Source: Novosphingobium sp. 18050 (GTDB lineage Bacteria; Pseudomonadota; Alphaproteobacteria; Sphingomonadales; Sphingomonadaceae). From it: a stretch of 64,000 bases of DNA. How positions within the stretch are numbered: the stretch's first letter is position 1; the number at the start of each line of letters is the position of its first letter. Below are positions 29,250-37,755 of this stretch, one piece after another. The notes under the pieces were generated by a model, which was not told the origin of the DNA, searched no databases, and saw only the letters and a program-made list of their open reading frames with translations. The stretch lies in NCBI RefSeq assembly GCF_902706195.1, contig NZ_CACSJO010000007.1:122890-186889 (forward strand), written 5' to 3'. A program made the translations under genes and the position numbers.

Positions 29250-29269
29250 TCAGCTCGGGCCAAAGCGTT
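29234..29269 (+). terminator. Hairpin at the end of the Mfd-like gene
   Basis: AACGCTTGGCCC (29234-29245) pairs with GGGCC-A-AAGCGTT (29257-29269), one bulge, 11-base loop. No T tract, so a weak or processing hairpin is as likely as a terminator. Confidence 0.35.
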
Positions 29270-29385
29270 GTGTGACTGCGACGATATTGGGTCGGGGCCG
29301 GGGTCTTTATGACGGCTGGCCTCGTTTTACTTACATATCGACCGGTCCGACCGGGTTGACCGCCCCAGATAGACGGAGAGCAGAA

Positions 29386-29961
29386 ATGGCAACGGCGAAG
29401 GAAGATGCTCCGCCCACAACTTCCAAGGTGCGGGAGGTTCGCGACGCGAAGACGCGCACGGTGCAGGACGCCCAGGGTAGTTCGCTGATTGGGCGGACTG
29501 TGACGATCAATCGGCCCCGCGCTGAACTTTACGCCTATTGGCGCGACTTCGCCCGGCTGCCGACTTTCATGGACAACGTACAGCAAGTGGACGTCCTCTC
29601 GCCCAAACTCTCGCACTGGGTGGTGAAGGCGCCGGGTGGAAGGACGGTCGAATGGGACGCGCGCATCACCGAGGAGAAGGATGGCGAACTCATCGCCTGG
29701 GCCTCGACTGAGGATGCCGACGTGCCCAACAGCGGCCGGATCGAATTCCGTGACGCGGGGGATCGCGGGACGATCGTCACCGCCACCATTGTCTACGACC
29801 CGCCGGCCGGCCTGGTCGGCAAGGTAATCGCCAAGATGCTCCAGCGCGAACCCGCGATCCAGGCCCGCCGCGACCTGCGGCGCTTCAAGCAGCTGATGGA
29901 AACCGGCGAAGTCGCCACCTCGTCGCGCACCCGCGCGCAGCTCGAAGAGGAGAAAGCCTGA
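29386..29961 (+). CDS. SRPBCC (START-like) family protein
   Basis: 191-residue protein with [46 protein letters not shown] and [10 protein letters not shown]: the long-helix and sheet layout of SRPBCC/polyketide-cyclase-like proteins that bind hydrophobic ligands. An N-terminal tail of about 35 residues is polar. ATG 29386 follows GGAGAG. The stop overlaps the alcohol dehydrogenase ATG by one base (TGATG), so the two are coupled. Ligand unknown; related proteins often sit beside oxidoreductases in this stress-gene setting. Confidence 0.8.
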   Translation: MATAKEDAPPTTSKVREVRDAKTRTVQDAQGSSLIGRTVTINRPRAELYAYWRDFARLPTFMDNVQQVDVLSPKLSHWVVKAPGGRTVEWDARITEEKDGELIAWASTEDADVPNSGRIEFRDAGDRGTIVTATIVYDPPAGLVGKVIAKMLQREPAIQARRDLRRFKQLMETGEVATSSRTRAQLEEEKA

Positions 29962-31163
29962 TGCGCGCGCTCACCTGGCACGGCAAGCACGACGTCCGCG
30001 TCGATACCGTCGACGACCCCGAAATCCTCAAACCGCGCGATGCGATCATCAAGATCACCTCGACCGCGATCTGCGGGTCGGACTTGCACCTCTACGACGG
30101 CTTCATCCCGACCATGAAGGCCGGTGACATCCTCGGCCACGAGTTCATGGGCGAAGTGGTCGAGACCGGCCCCAAGTCCACGCTCCAGAAGGGTCAGCGC
30201 GTGGTCGTGCCTTTCACCATCGCCTGCGGCAGCTGCTATCATTGCGGCAAGCACCAGTACTCCGCCTGCGACAACGGCAACCCGGCCGACAACCAGGACA
30301 TCGGCATGGAGCTTTACGGCCAGCCGATGTCGGGCCTGTTCGGCTACAGCCACCTGACGGGCGGCTACGCGGGCGGCCAGGCCGAATACGTGCGCGTGCC
30401 CTTCTCCGACGTCGGCCCGATCGTCGTCCCGGATGGGCTGAGCGACGACGAGGTGCTGTTCCTCTCCGACATCCTGCCCACCGGCTGGCAGGCGGCCGAG
30501 AATGCCGACATCGAGCCGGGCGACACCGTCGCGGTCTGGGGTTGTGGCCCTGTCGGCCTTTTCGCGGTCCAGTCAGCCTTCCTGATGGGTGCGGCCCGCG
30601 TCATCGCGATCGACCACTTCCCGCGCCGACTGGAACTGGCGCGCAAGTTCGGCGCCGAGACCATCAACTTCGAAGAATCGAAGACCTACGAAGCGCTGAT
30701 GGAAATGACCGGGGGCATTGGTCCCGACGCGGTGATCGACGCGGTGGGCCTCGAGGCCCACGGCTTCTTCGTCGACAACGTGGTCGATCAGATCAAGGCA
30801 TCGCTGATGCTGGGTACCGACCGCATCCACTCGATCCGCCAGGCCATCGTCGCCTGCCGCAAGGGCGGCCGCGTCTCGATGCCCGCCGTCTATGGCGGCA
30901 TCGTCGACAAGTTCCCGCTCGGCGCCTTCATGGAAAAAGGGCTGACGCTCAAGACCGGGCAGACCAGCGTGCAGCATTACATGCCGGGACTGCTCAACGC
31001 GATTGTTGAGGGCAAGATCGACACTACCTTCCTGATCTCGCATCGGATGAGCCTGGAAGATGCGCCCAAGGGCTACAAGATGTTCCACGACAACCAGAAT
31101 GAGGTGACCAAGGTCGTCCTCAAGCCCGGCTTCGACGCCGGCACTGCCATCGCCGCGGAATAG
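29961..31163 (+). CDS. Zinc-dependent alcohol dehydrogenase
   Basis: 400-residue medium-chain dehydrogenase. Catalytic zinc ligands are in [11 protein letters not shown] (Cys near 38) and GHEFMGEV (His near 59). The structural zinc site is C-x2-C-x2-C-x7-C in [15 protein letters not shown] (about 90-104). The nucleotide fold is [17 protein letters not shown] near 190. The 400-residue length and long insert near 100-130 resemble the glutathione-independent formaldehyde dehydrogenase-like group; the substrate is not certain. It is followed 10 bases later by an SDR, and preceded by the coupled SRPBCC gene. Confidence 0.9.
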   Translation: MRALTWHGKHDVRVDTVDDPEILKPRDAIIKITSTAICGSDLHLYDGFIPTMKAGDILGHEFMGEVVETGPKSTLQKGQRVVVPFTIACGSCYHCGKHQYSACDNGNPADNQDIGMELYGQPMSGLFGYSHLTGGYAGGQAEYVRVPFSDVGPIVVPDGLSDDEVLFLSDILPTGWQAAENADIEPGDTVAVWGCGPVGLFAVQSAFLMGAARVIAIDHFPRRLELARKFGAETINFEESKTYEALMEMTGGIGPDAVIDAVGLEAHGFFVDNVVDQIKASLMLGTDRIHSIRQAIVACRKGGRVSMPAVYGGIVDKFPLGAFMEKGLTLKTGQTSVQHYMPGLLNAIVEGKIDTTFLISHRMSLEDAPKGYKMFHDNQNEVTKVVLKPGFDAGTAIAAE

Positions 31164-31173
31164 GAGAAGCACC

Positions 31174-31977
31174 ATGGCCGAGAAATTCGCGATCGTCACC
31201 GGCGCCTCGACGGGCATCGGCTTCGAACTCGCCTCGATCGCGGCCGAAAACGGCTATGACCTTCTGGTTGTGGCCGACGAAGGCCTGATCGAAGCGGCTG
31301 CCCAGGACTTCCGGCTTCACGGCGTCACCGTCGAAGCGGTGCAGGCCGACCTGTCGACCATCGAAGGCGTCGACGCGCTTCTCGGGGCGACTGCGGGGCG
31401 AAAGATCGACCTGCTTTGCGCCAACGCGGGGCGAGGCCTCGGCCATGGCTTCCTCGACCAGAATGTCTCCGACTGGCGGCGCGTGGTGGACACCAATATC
31501 ACGGGCACGCTCTACCTGCTGCAGAACGTGCTGAAGGACATGGTCGCGCGGGATGACGGCAAGGTGCTGATCACCGGCTCGATCGCCGGTTTCATCCCCG
31601 GCAGTTTCCAGGCCGTCTACAACGGCACCAAGGCGTTCGTGGACAGCTTCGCCGACGCCCTGCGCAACGAGATCAAGGACGCGAAGGGCGTGACGGTCAC
31701 CACGCTCATGCCCGGGCCGGTGGAGACCGAGTTCTTCGACCGCGCCGACATGCTCGACACCTCCGTCGGCGCCTCCAAGAGCAAGAGCGACCCCGCCGAT
31801 GTCGCGCGCGATGGCTGGGATGCCCTGATGAAGGGGCAGGCGCACATCGTCTCGGGCTGGAACAACAAGATCCAGGCCGCGGTGGCCCACGTGACGCCGG
31901 CATCCATCCTCGCGGAACAACACCGGAAGATGGCCGAGCCCGGGTCGGCCGAAGTCGATCATGGCGAAGCCCGATAG
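31174..31977 (+). CDS. Short-chain dehydrogenase/reductase
   Basis: 267-residue SDR. The cofactor loop is TGASTGIG near residue 9, the NAG motif is LLCANAGRG near 83, the catalytic Ser is in ITGSIAGF near 131, and the Y-x3-K dyad is in YNGTK near 149. AGGAG precedes ATG 31174. It is expected to interconvert an alcohol and a ketone with NAD(P)(H). It ends the SRPBCC-ADH-SDR run. Substrate not recognisable. Confidence 0.9.
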   Translation: MAEKFAIVTGASTGIGFELASIAAENGYDLLVVADEGLIEAAAQDFRLHGVTVEAVQADLSTIEGVDALLGATAGRKIDLLCANAGRGLGHGFLDQNVSDWRRVVDTNITGTLYLLQNVLKDMVARDDGKVLITGSIAGFIPGSFQAVYNGTKAFVDSFADALRNEIKDAKGVTVTTLMPGPVETEFFDRADMLDTSVGASKSKSDPADVARDGWDALMKGQAHIVSGWNNKIQAAVAHVTPASILAEQHRKMAEPGSAEVDHGEAR

Positions 31978-32019
31978 ATCCGCGTCAAACTCATATATTT
32001 TCCACCAAAGGACAAACAC

Positions 32020-32307
32020 ATGAGCTCCACAATAGAGCGCAGTTTCGATAGTCGCCGAGACGCCGAACTCGCGGTCGAAAGACTGGTCCAGGAACATGGC
32101 TTCGCGCGAACCGACGTCTTTGTCTCGTCGGCTGGCAGTGAAAACAGCGTAGGCGAAAAGCGCAGCGGTGGGGACACCGCGACCCACCTGGAGGAGGAAC
32201 GCAGCGACGCACCGCTTTCAGATCCGATATCCGTGTCGGTGGACGTCAACGACGATGCCCGCGCCGCTATCGTGGTTCAAGTGTTCGACGAAATCGCCGG
32301 CGGCTGA
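32020..32307 (+). CDS. Small hypothetical protein
   Basis: 95-residue soluble protein: SSTIERSFDSRRDAELAVER then VQEHGFARTDVFVSS and SVSVDVNDDARAAIVVQVFD. The layout suggests a small ferredoxin-like (beta-alpha-beta) fold of the kind seen in 'general stress protein 17M' type domains, where a first strand is followed by a helix with A-E-x-A-V-x-x-L. I cannot assign a family with confidence. ATG 32020 is preceded by AAAGGACAAAC. It follows the SDR gene by 42 bases and may be read in the same unit. Confidence 0.6.
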   Translation: MSSTIERSFDSRRDAELAVERLVQEHGFARTDVFVSSAGSENSVGEKRSGGDTATHLEEERSDAPLSDPISVSVDVNDDARAAIVVQVFDEIAGG

Positions 32308-32342
32308 CCGCGTCCTATCCGTCTGGACCATATGGGGTAGGG

Positions 32343-32927
32343 ATGGGAGTACGTTGGGTGAACGAGCCGGAAAATCTAATGCCTTCGATATCGCGGGAAC
32401 CGCCGCAGCTCCCTTCACCGGAAAGAGTGCAGGAATTGCTGTTCGACGCGGCCCGGCTTGGCCGAGACGACATGATCCCGGTCCTGCTAGAAGCTGGCGC
32501 GGACATCGAGGCCGTGGACGCGAAGGGTCATACCGCCCTCGTCCTGGCGACCTATCACGGATTCGAGGCCGCCGCGGCGCTGCTGCTGAATGCCGGGGCC
32601 AATCCCAACGGCACGACCGCGAGCGGCAGTCCGCTGATGGGTGTCGCTTTCAAAGGGCACATTGCCATTGCCCGGCAACTCCTGACCGCGGGAGCAGACC
32701 CGAACATGCGTAATGCAGCCGGACAGACCGCGATCATGATGAGCGCCTTGTTTGATCGACGCGATATCATCGATCTTCTACTGAGCGCCGGAGCCGATAT
32801 AGATGCGGTGGACGCGGCCGGAAACGATGCGGCCGCCGTTGCGCGCATGCAAGGCAACGACGAGCTTGCCCAGTGGCTTCAGAGCCCGCGCGAATTGGCG
32901 AGTACAGTCAATGCCCAAACCACCTAA
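32343..32927 (+). CDS. Ankyrin-repeat protein
   Basis: 194-residue protein with about four ankyrin repeats. Each has the G-H/A-T-A-L and L-L-x-A-G-A-D/N pattern: KGHTALVLATYHGFEAAAAL, LLLNAGANPNG, ARQLLTAGADPNMRN, IIDLLLSAGADIDAVD. No signal peptide, so a cytoplasmic protein-protein adaptor. Ankyrin proteins often accompany catalases in proteobacteria and are thought to help protect or assemble them; katE lies 8 kb away. The start could also be ATG at codon 13 (MPSISREPPQ). Confidence 0.85.
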   Translation: MGVRWVNEPENLMPSISREPPQLPSPERVQELLFDAARLGRDDMIPVLLEAGADIEAVDAKGHTALVLATYHGFEAAAALLLNAGANPNGTTASGSPLMGVAFKGHIAIARQLLTAGADPNMRNAAGQTAIMMSALFDRRDIIDLLLSAGADIDAVDAAGNDAAAVARMQGNDELAQWLQSPRELASTVNAQTT

Positions 32928-32943
32928 CGACGGAGCGATTTGC

Positions 32944-33189
32944 ATGGATGACGTTTCGATCGGCCCGGACCCTGAAAATGAGCAGCCGGTGCAGAAAGGT
33001 GTGGATGCGCAGTCCGAGACCGAGCGCGACATCGAGATCGGTTTGGCCGGTGCCGAAGCCAAGCCCTTTGCCAGCTCGCCTCAAGACAAGGATACCGTGA
33101 AATCTGTTTCCAAGCATGATGAGGAGCCCTCATCCGCCGATGGCGATGAGAACCTCATCGCCGACAGACGCAACGCGGGGCGCGAATAG
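32944..33189 (+). CDS. Small acidic hydrophilic protein
   Basis: 81-residue disordered-looking protein (DDVSIGPDPENEQPVQKGVD, ending DENLIADRRNAGRE) rich in Asp, Glu, Ser and Lys. ATG 32944 has GGAG about 10 bases upstream. It resembles in composition the other hydrophilic stress-type proteins of the window. No family recognised; the call rests on position after the ankyrin gene and an open frame. Confidence 0.45.
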   Translation: MDDVSIGPDPENEQPVQKGVDAQSETERDIEIGLAGAEAKPFASSPQDKDTVKSVSKHDEEPSSADGDENLIADRRNAGRE

Positions 33190-33241
33190 CTGGCAAGGAA
33201 GTCCGTCATGGCCCCACTGGGCCGTACGCTGGCCGAACGGC

Positions 33242-33745
33242 ATGAACGAAGGTCATAGTTCCGGCATCGTGGCATTGGCAGCGCTTATAGATCGGATTTG
33301 CCCGCGATACGCTGGTCATTGCTGGTACTATGCGATCGCGCGCGGCGAGGACTATCGGCCGGTCAACCCCAACCGGGTTCGCAAATCCTCGGGCTCGGAA
33401 ACGACCTTCGAACGTGACCTGACCGACCCTGCCGAGATCGAGGCTGGCGTTCTTCGCATGGTCGACGACGTCTGGCGTTGGTGTGAGACCCGCTCAAGGT
33501 TTGGCCGTACCGTGACGGTGAAGATCAAGTACGGCGACTTCAAACAGATAACGCGCCGCCGCAGTCAGGCGGAGGTCGTCGCGACGCTCGACAACTTTCA
33601 AAACCTGGCGCGCGATCTCATCCGGTCGGTCCTGCCGCCTACAAAGGGCATCCGGCTCGTGGGCGTCACGGTATCGAACTTCGGTGGGCCTCCCGCCGAT
33701 CGCGAAGTCGTGCTGCCGATGTTCGCGAAGGAGCAGGCGGCTTGA
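33242..33745 (+). pseudogene. 5'-truncated DNA polymerase IV (dinB) remnant
   Basis: From about 33315 the frame matches the C-terminal part of Y-family DNA polymerase IV: WYYAIARGEDYRPV, RKSSGSETTFERDLTDPAEIE, GRTVTVKIKYGDFKQITRRR, and LLPPTKGIRLVGVTVSNFG-like strands. This is the thumb-to-little-finger region. The palm and finger domains with the catalytic DDE residues (about 230 residues) are absent and the 40 residues before the match are unrelated. ATG 33242 gives 167 residues. It is most likely a deletion remnant, though the intact frame coupled to alkB leaves a stand-alone DNA-binding domain possible. Confidence 0.75.
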
Positions 33746-34317
33746 TGCTTGACCTGTTCGACACGCCAGTGCTGCCGGGGCTGAGCACAGAGGCCGACAT
33801 TATCGACGCTGCCGAAGAACGCGTGCTGATCAGCCGCATCGATTCCAGCGACCTTACGCCATTTCGCTTTCAGGGGTGGACCGGAAAGCGGCTTACGGCG
33901 TCGTTCGGATGGAGTTATGATTTTGAAATCGGGCGACCGTTGGAGGCTCCGCCGATCCCGGACTGGCTGCGCCCCTTCCGCGATCGTGCGGCGCGCTTCG
34001 CCAATCTCGAGCCCGCTGCCCTTATCCAGGCACTGTTGATCCGCTACGATCCTGGCGCCGGTATCGGGTGGCACCGCGATCGCCCGGTCTACCAGGATGT
34101 GATTGGAATTTCGCTGGGCGAGCCCGCGGCGATGCGATTTCGACGCAGGCGGGCCGATGGCTTCGCGCGGGTATCGGTGCCGCTCGAACCGCGAGCGGCC
34201 TACCACCTGAGCGGGCCTGCTCGGCACGACTGGGAGCATAGCATCGCCGAGATGGAACGGCCGCGTTGGTCGATTACCTTCCGAAGCTTTGCCGGACAGG
34301 GGGTTCCCCGAATATAG
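33745..34317 (+). CDS. alkB: AlkB-type 2-oxoglutarate/iron dioxygenase
   Basis: 190-residue AlkB-like enzyme. The iron ligands are H110-x-D112 in IGWHRDRPVY and H165 in HDWEHS; the 2-oxoglutarate Arg pair is in RWSITFR near 174-180. ALLIRYDPGAGIGWH and GEPAAMRFRRRR fit the double-stranded beta helix. It repairs alkylated bases or acts on a related methylated substrate. ATG 33745 shares a base with the dinB remnant's stop (TGATG). It matches the shorter alphaproteobacterial AlkB homologue type; true DNA-repair activity is likely but not proven. Confidence 0.85.
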   Translation: MLDLFDTPVLPGLSTEADIIDAAEERVLISRIDSSDLTPFRFQGWTGKRLTASFGWSYDFEIGRPLEAPPIPDWLRPFRDRAARFANLEPAALIQALLIRYDPGAGIGWHRDRPVYQDVIGISLGEPAAMRFRRRRADGFARVSVPLEPRAAYHLSGPARHDWEHSIAEMERPRWSITFRSFAGQGVPRI

Positions 34318-34393
34318 ACCTGCCCCCTCGATGCGCAGCCTTGCCACACGAAGCGGAACAATTCGGTAGCGCAGCCTAACGAGTGGCGCGATC

Positions 34394-35284
34394 CTATGAC
34401 GATCCCAATGTCAGGATCGAGCGGGCATGCCTACGTGCGACCGCGTCACGATCCGCCCCGTACCCTCCGCCAAGCGTGCTTGCCAACGGGATCGACCGCT
34501 GCCGGGCTGCGTGTGACACTATCTGGTCACGCTCCACCAATCCGGCATCGGTCAGCGCCAACCGCCCCAAGCGGTCATCCACATGCGCATCCACACCCGC
34601 CTGCAGCAGGATGAGGTCCGGCCGGAAATCCTCCAGCGCCCCGGTCAGCGTGCGCTTCAGGATGTCCAGATAGACCGTGTCATCCGTCAGGTCGGGCAAC
34701 GCAATATCCAGGGTGGAGCGCGCCTTTCGGGTGGGGAAGTTCTTTTCCGCGTGCAGGGAGAGGGTGAATATATCGCCGCGCCCCGCCGTCAACGCGGCGG
34801 TACCGTCCCCTTGGTGGACGTCCAGGTCGAGGATCAGGATGCGCTTTGCATCGCCTTCCTCGATCAGCCTGTTCGCGGCGACCGCGAGGTCGTTGAAAAC
34901 GCAGTACCCGGCTCCGGTATCCGCAAGGGCGTGGTGGCTGCCGCCGGCGCTGTTGGCGGCGTAGCCATGGCGTAGCGCCAGCTTGGCAGCCAGCCACGTC
35001 CCGCCTGGCGAAAGTTGCGATCTTCGCGAAATGCTTTCGTCGATCGGGAACCCTATCCTGCGCTCTTTGGCCGCTGCCACTCTGCACGCAATGATTTCCT
35101 CGACATAGCCGGGATCATGGACCGCTTCGAGCCAGGCTCTCGGCATGATGTCCGGGACGTGCACCTTCATCGGCACACCGCTCTCGCGAAGCGCATCCAT
35201 CACCCGCGCATACTTGTCGTGGCGAAAGGTGCCTTCGCCTCTCGCCGGGACGACATAGTCGGGATGGTGGACAACATGCAGCAT
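34394..35284 (-). CDS. Histone deacetylase-like amidohydrolase
   Basis: 296-residue class II HDAC/acetoin-utilisation-type protein. The catalytic HH is in GGSHHALADTGAGYCVFND near residue 117. The zinc ligands are in LILDLDVHQGDGTA near 149 and QAGVDAHVDDRLGRL near 233. It deacetylates lysine or polyamine-type substrates. ATG 35284 (MLHVVHHPDY) is used; an upstream extension runs into the htpG terminator. The terminator between the genes implies its own promoter or readthrough. Confidence 0.88.
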   Translation of the reverse strand: MLHVVHHPDYVVPARGEGTFRHDKYARVMDALRESGVPMKVHVPDIMPRAWLEAVHDPGYVEEIIACRVAAAKERRIGFPIDESISRRSQLSPGGTWLAAKLALRHGYAANSAGGSHHALADTGAGYCVFNDLAVAANRLIEEGDAKRILILDLDVHQGDGTAALTAGRGDIFTLSLHAEKNFPTRKARSTLDIALPDLTDDTVYLDILKRTLTGALEDFRPDLILLQAGVDAHVDDRLGRLALTDAGLVERDQIVSHAARQRSIPLASTLGGGYGADRDAVARRHARSILTLGSS

Positions 35285-35297
35285 AGTGGGAGCCCCG

Positions 35298-35328
35298 AAA
35301 AACAAAGGGGAAGCCGATCGGCTTCCCC
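35298..35328 (-). terminator. Rho-independent terminator of htpG
   Basis: Minus strand: 9-bp stem GGGGAAGCC/GGCTTCCCC with loop GATC (35307-35328), followed by TTTGTTTTT (complement of 35298-35306). It lies 10 bases past the htpG stop. Confidence 0.88.
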
Positions 35329-35337
35329 TCCCCTGCA

Positions 35338-37224
35338 TCATCCCAGGGTCTTGGCCATCAAGCGCTCCAGCCGCTGGGCAAAGGCTCGTGGATCGGCCGG
35401 AGCTTCTCCCTCCGCAATACGCGCCTCGTCGAGGAGCAGGAATGCGATATCCCGCCGCTCATCCTCGCTCGCCGTGGACTGCTCCAGTCTGGCGATGAGC
35501 GCATGGCGCGCATTCACTTCCAGCACGGGCTTTTCGCGTTCGGGCGCACGGCCGGCGGCGGCCAGCATCTTCTCAAGCTGAAGATCCATGGCGTTGTCCG
35601 GCGCCACGATGCACACCGCGCTGGTGGTCAACCGGTCGGAGATGCGGACGTCAGAAACATGATCCGCCAGCACCTCCCTGGCAAAGGCGACGAACCCGCT
35701 GACATCCTCTGCCGGGGGCGATGCATCTGCGCTCTCCTCGGCCAGAGGGATCAGGCTGAGGTCGCTAGCGCCCTGCGTCACCGACTTGAAGGGTTTGCCT
35801 TCATAATCGACGCCCATCGTCGTCCAGAAATTGTCGACCTGGTCGGGCAGCAGCAAGACTTCGATACCCCGCGCCTTAAACCCTTCGAGCTGGGGAGACG
35901 TCGCGATCCGATCGAGGTCATCGCCCGTGGCGTAGAAGATGGCGGTCTGGTTTTCCTTCAGCGCCGCGACATAATCCTTGAGCGAGCGCCACTCGCCGTC
36001 CGATGCCGTGGTCTTGAACCTGGCGAGCCCGAGCAACTGAGCGCGCCGCTCGTAGTCCTCGTAAAGCCCCTCCTTGAGGACAGCCCCGAAGTTGCTCCAG
36101 ATCGCTGCATAGCGATCGGCATCGCTCAACGAGAGCTTCTCCAGTTCCGAAAGGACGCGATTGCTCACGCCTTTCTGGATGGCGGACAACACGGGGCTTT
36201 CCTGGATCATCTCGCGCGACATGTTGAGCGGGAGGTCCGCGGAATCGACAAGGCCGCGCACGAACCGCAGATAGCGCGGGAGAATCTCCGCTTCATCGGT
36301 GATGAAGACCCTTCGGACATAGAGCTTGATGCGGCCATTGCGGTCGGGATCGAACAGGTCGAAAGGCTTGCTCTCCGGGATAAAGGTCAGCACCGAATAC
36401 TCGTGCCGCCCTTCGGCCCGGTAGTGCAATGTCACTGCCGGTTTGTCGAACTGCCCCGCCACGCTGCGATAGAAGTCGGCATAGTCGTCCTCGGTGATGT
36501 CCGACTTCGCCTTGGTCCACAGCGCCGCGCCGTCGGCAAGCTGCCGTGCTTCTTCCTCGCTGCCGGCTTCCTCAAGGAAAATCGCCACCGGCACATGGCC
36601 GGACTGCGCCTTGACGATCCGTTCGATGGTGTGAAGCTCGGCATAGCTTTTCGCCTCATCGAGCAGGGTGAGCCTAACTCGCGTTCCGCGCAGGGGAGCG
36701 GCAGCGGGATCGGCCGGAGCTATGGTGTACGTGCCCGAACCATCGGATGCCCAGCTGGCCGCCTCGTCCTCACCAGCGCGGCGGGAGACGACCTCGACTT
36801 TCCCGGCGACCATGAAGGCCGAATAGAAGCCCACGCCGAACTGGCCGATGAGCTGCTGTCCTTCACCGTTCTTGTCGGCAGAGAGCCTGTCCATGAACGC
36901 CTTCGTCCCTGAACGGGCGATGGTACCCAGAGTCTCGGCCATATCGGCGGCGGTCATGCCGATGCCATTGTCGGTGACGGTGAGTGTTCCGGCGTCCTTG
37001 TCGAGCGTCACGGTAATGCGCGGTTGCGGATCGTCGCCGAGCAGTTCCGGGCGGGAAATCGCTTCGTAGCGCAGCTTCTCACAGGCATCGGCCGCGTTCG
37101 AGATAAGCTCGCGCAGGAAGACGTCCCGGTCCGAATAGACCGCGTGGACCATCATGTGCAGGAGCTTGGAAACATCCGCCTCGAAAGCGCGGGTCTCAGG
37201 AGCTTTAACCGTCTCAGTCGTCAT
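35338..37224 (-). CDS. htpG: Molecular chaperone HtpG (Hsp90)
   Basis: 628-residue Hsp90. The N-terminal GHKL ATPase has the Bergerat motifs ELISNAADACEK near residue 40, DNGIGM near 92 and GQFGVGFYSAFMV near 128. The middle domain has FITDEAEILPRYLRFVRGLVDS near 310. The C-terminal dimerisation domain ends at 628. The ATG at 37224 has no strong ribosome site. It is driven by an RpoH-like promoter just upstream and closed by a terminator. Confidence 0.97.
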   Translation of the reverse strand: MTTETVKAPETRAFEADVSKLLHMMVHAVYSDRDVFLRELISNAADACEKLRYEAISRPELLGDDPQPRITVTLDKDAGTLTVTDNGIGMTAADMAETLGTIARSGTKAFMDRLSADKNGEGQQLIGQFGVGFYSAFMVAGKVEVVSRRAGEDEAASWASDGSGTYTIAPADPAAAPLRGTRVRLTLLDEAKSYAELHTIERIVKAQSGHVPVAIFLEEAGSEEEARQLADGAALWTKAKSDITEDDYADFYRSVAGQFDKPAVTLHYRAEGRHEYSVLTFIPESKPFDLFDPDRNGRIKLYVRRVFITDEAEILPRYLRFVRGLVDSADLPLNMSREMIQESPVLSAIQKGVSNRVLSELEKLSLSDADRYAAIWSNFGAVLKEGLYEDYERRAQLLGLARFKTTASDGEWRSLKDYVAALKENQTAIFYATGDDLDRIATSPQLEGFKARGIEVLLLPDQVDNFWTTMGVDYEGKPFKSVTQGASDLSLIPLAEESADASPPAEDVSGFVAFAREVLADHVSDVRISDRLTTSAVCIVAPDNAMDLQLEKMLAAAGRAPEREKPVLEVNARHALIARLEQSTASEDERRDIAFLLLDEARIAEGEAPADPRAFAQRLERLMAKTLG

Positions 37225-37262
37225 CGTGTCTTTGGCTCACATGTTTCAGATTTACGCCAGCC

Positions 37263-37291
37263 AGATGGAATGGATCGCTTCCACGTTCAAG
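37263..37291 (-). promoter_or_regulatory. RpoH (sigma-32) promoter of htpG
   Basis: Minus strand: CTTGAAC (complement of 37285-37291), 15-base spacer, TCCATCT (complement of 37263-37269). This is close to CTTGAAA-N13/15-CCCATNT. It gives a leader of about 30 bases for htpG. Confidence 0.55.
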
Positions 37292-37334
37292 AGGGCCTGC
37301 CTCGGGACACCCGGGTGGGCCCGGGAACCCAAAG

Positions 37335-37472
37335 CTAGATGAGCGCGCCGACGATGCCGTAGAGCGCGCCGAACCCGGCGATGGGCAGTCGCATGGTGAA
37401 AAGGGTCGACACCAGGTCACGGTAAACCGCGTCCGAGACCGGAATCCTGCCGCGTCCAGACCGCGCCATCAT
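37335..37472 (-). CDS. 45-residue open frame, possible fragment of a membrane signalling protein
   Basis: MARSGRGRIPVSDAVYRDL, followed by VSTLFTMRLPIAGFGALYGIVGAL, ending at TAG after one membrane helix. GAGGGGG lies just before ATG 37472. The sequence resembles the N-terminus of membrane GGDEF/EAL proteins from sphingomonads (recollection), so this may be the stump of one, or a small membrane protein in its own right. An EcfG-like element lies 75-100 bases upstream. Low confidence in function. Confidence 0.4.
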   Translation of the reverse strand: MMARSGRGRIPVSDAVYRDLVSTLFTMRLPIAGFGALYGIVGALI

Positions 37473-37546
37473 ACCCCCTCGATTTCGCCTCTGCGCTTCT
37501 TGTCTTCTCTCCATGGATCACCATCGCTCTTCGAGAAGTTAAGACA

Positions 37547-37572
37547 AACCTACCACTGCGACGAACCGTTCC
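37547..37572 (-). promoter_or_regulatory. Possible EcfG-like promoter
   Basis: Minus strand: GGAAC (complement of 37568-37572), 17-base spacer, GGTT (complement of 37547-37550). It fits the consensus with one mismatch and would drive the 45-residue frame. Confidence 0.35.
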
Positions 37573-37755
37573 GCACTTGGCAGAGATTTCCCGGCGTTGG
37601 AGCAGCGTAGCCGCCGCTTCCGCGCATAATCCAGGAGAAGATATTGGCGCGCGGCGCGATCGCCAGGTTCAGTGGCGCGCTTGTCTCGGCCCACCGAGAG
37701 CCTTTGTGTTCACTACAACCCACACTCATTCTTAACGTGGCGGGTGTATCAGGGC

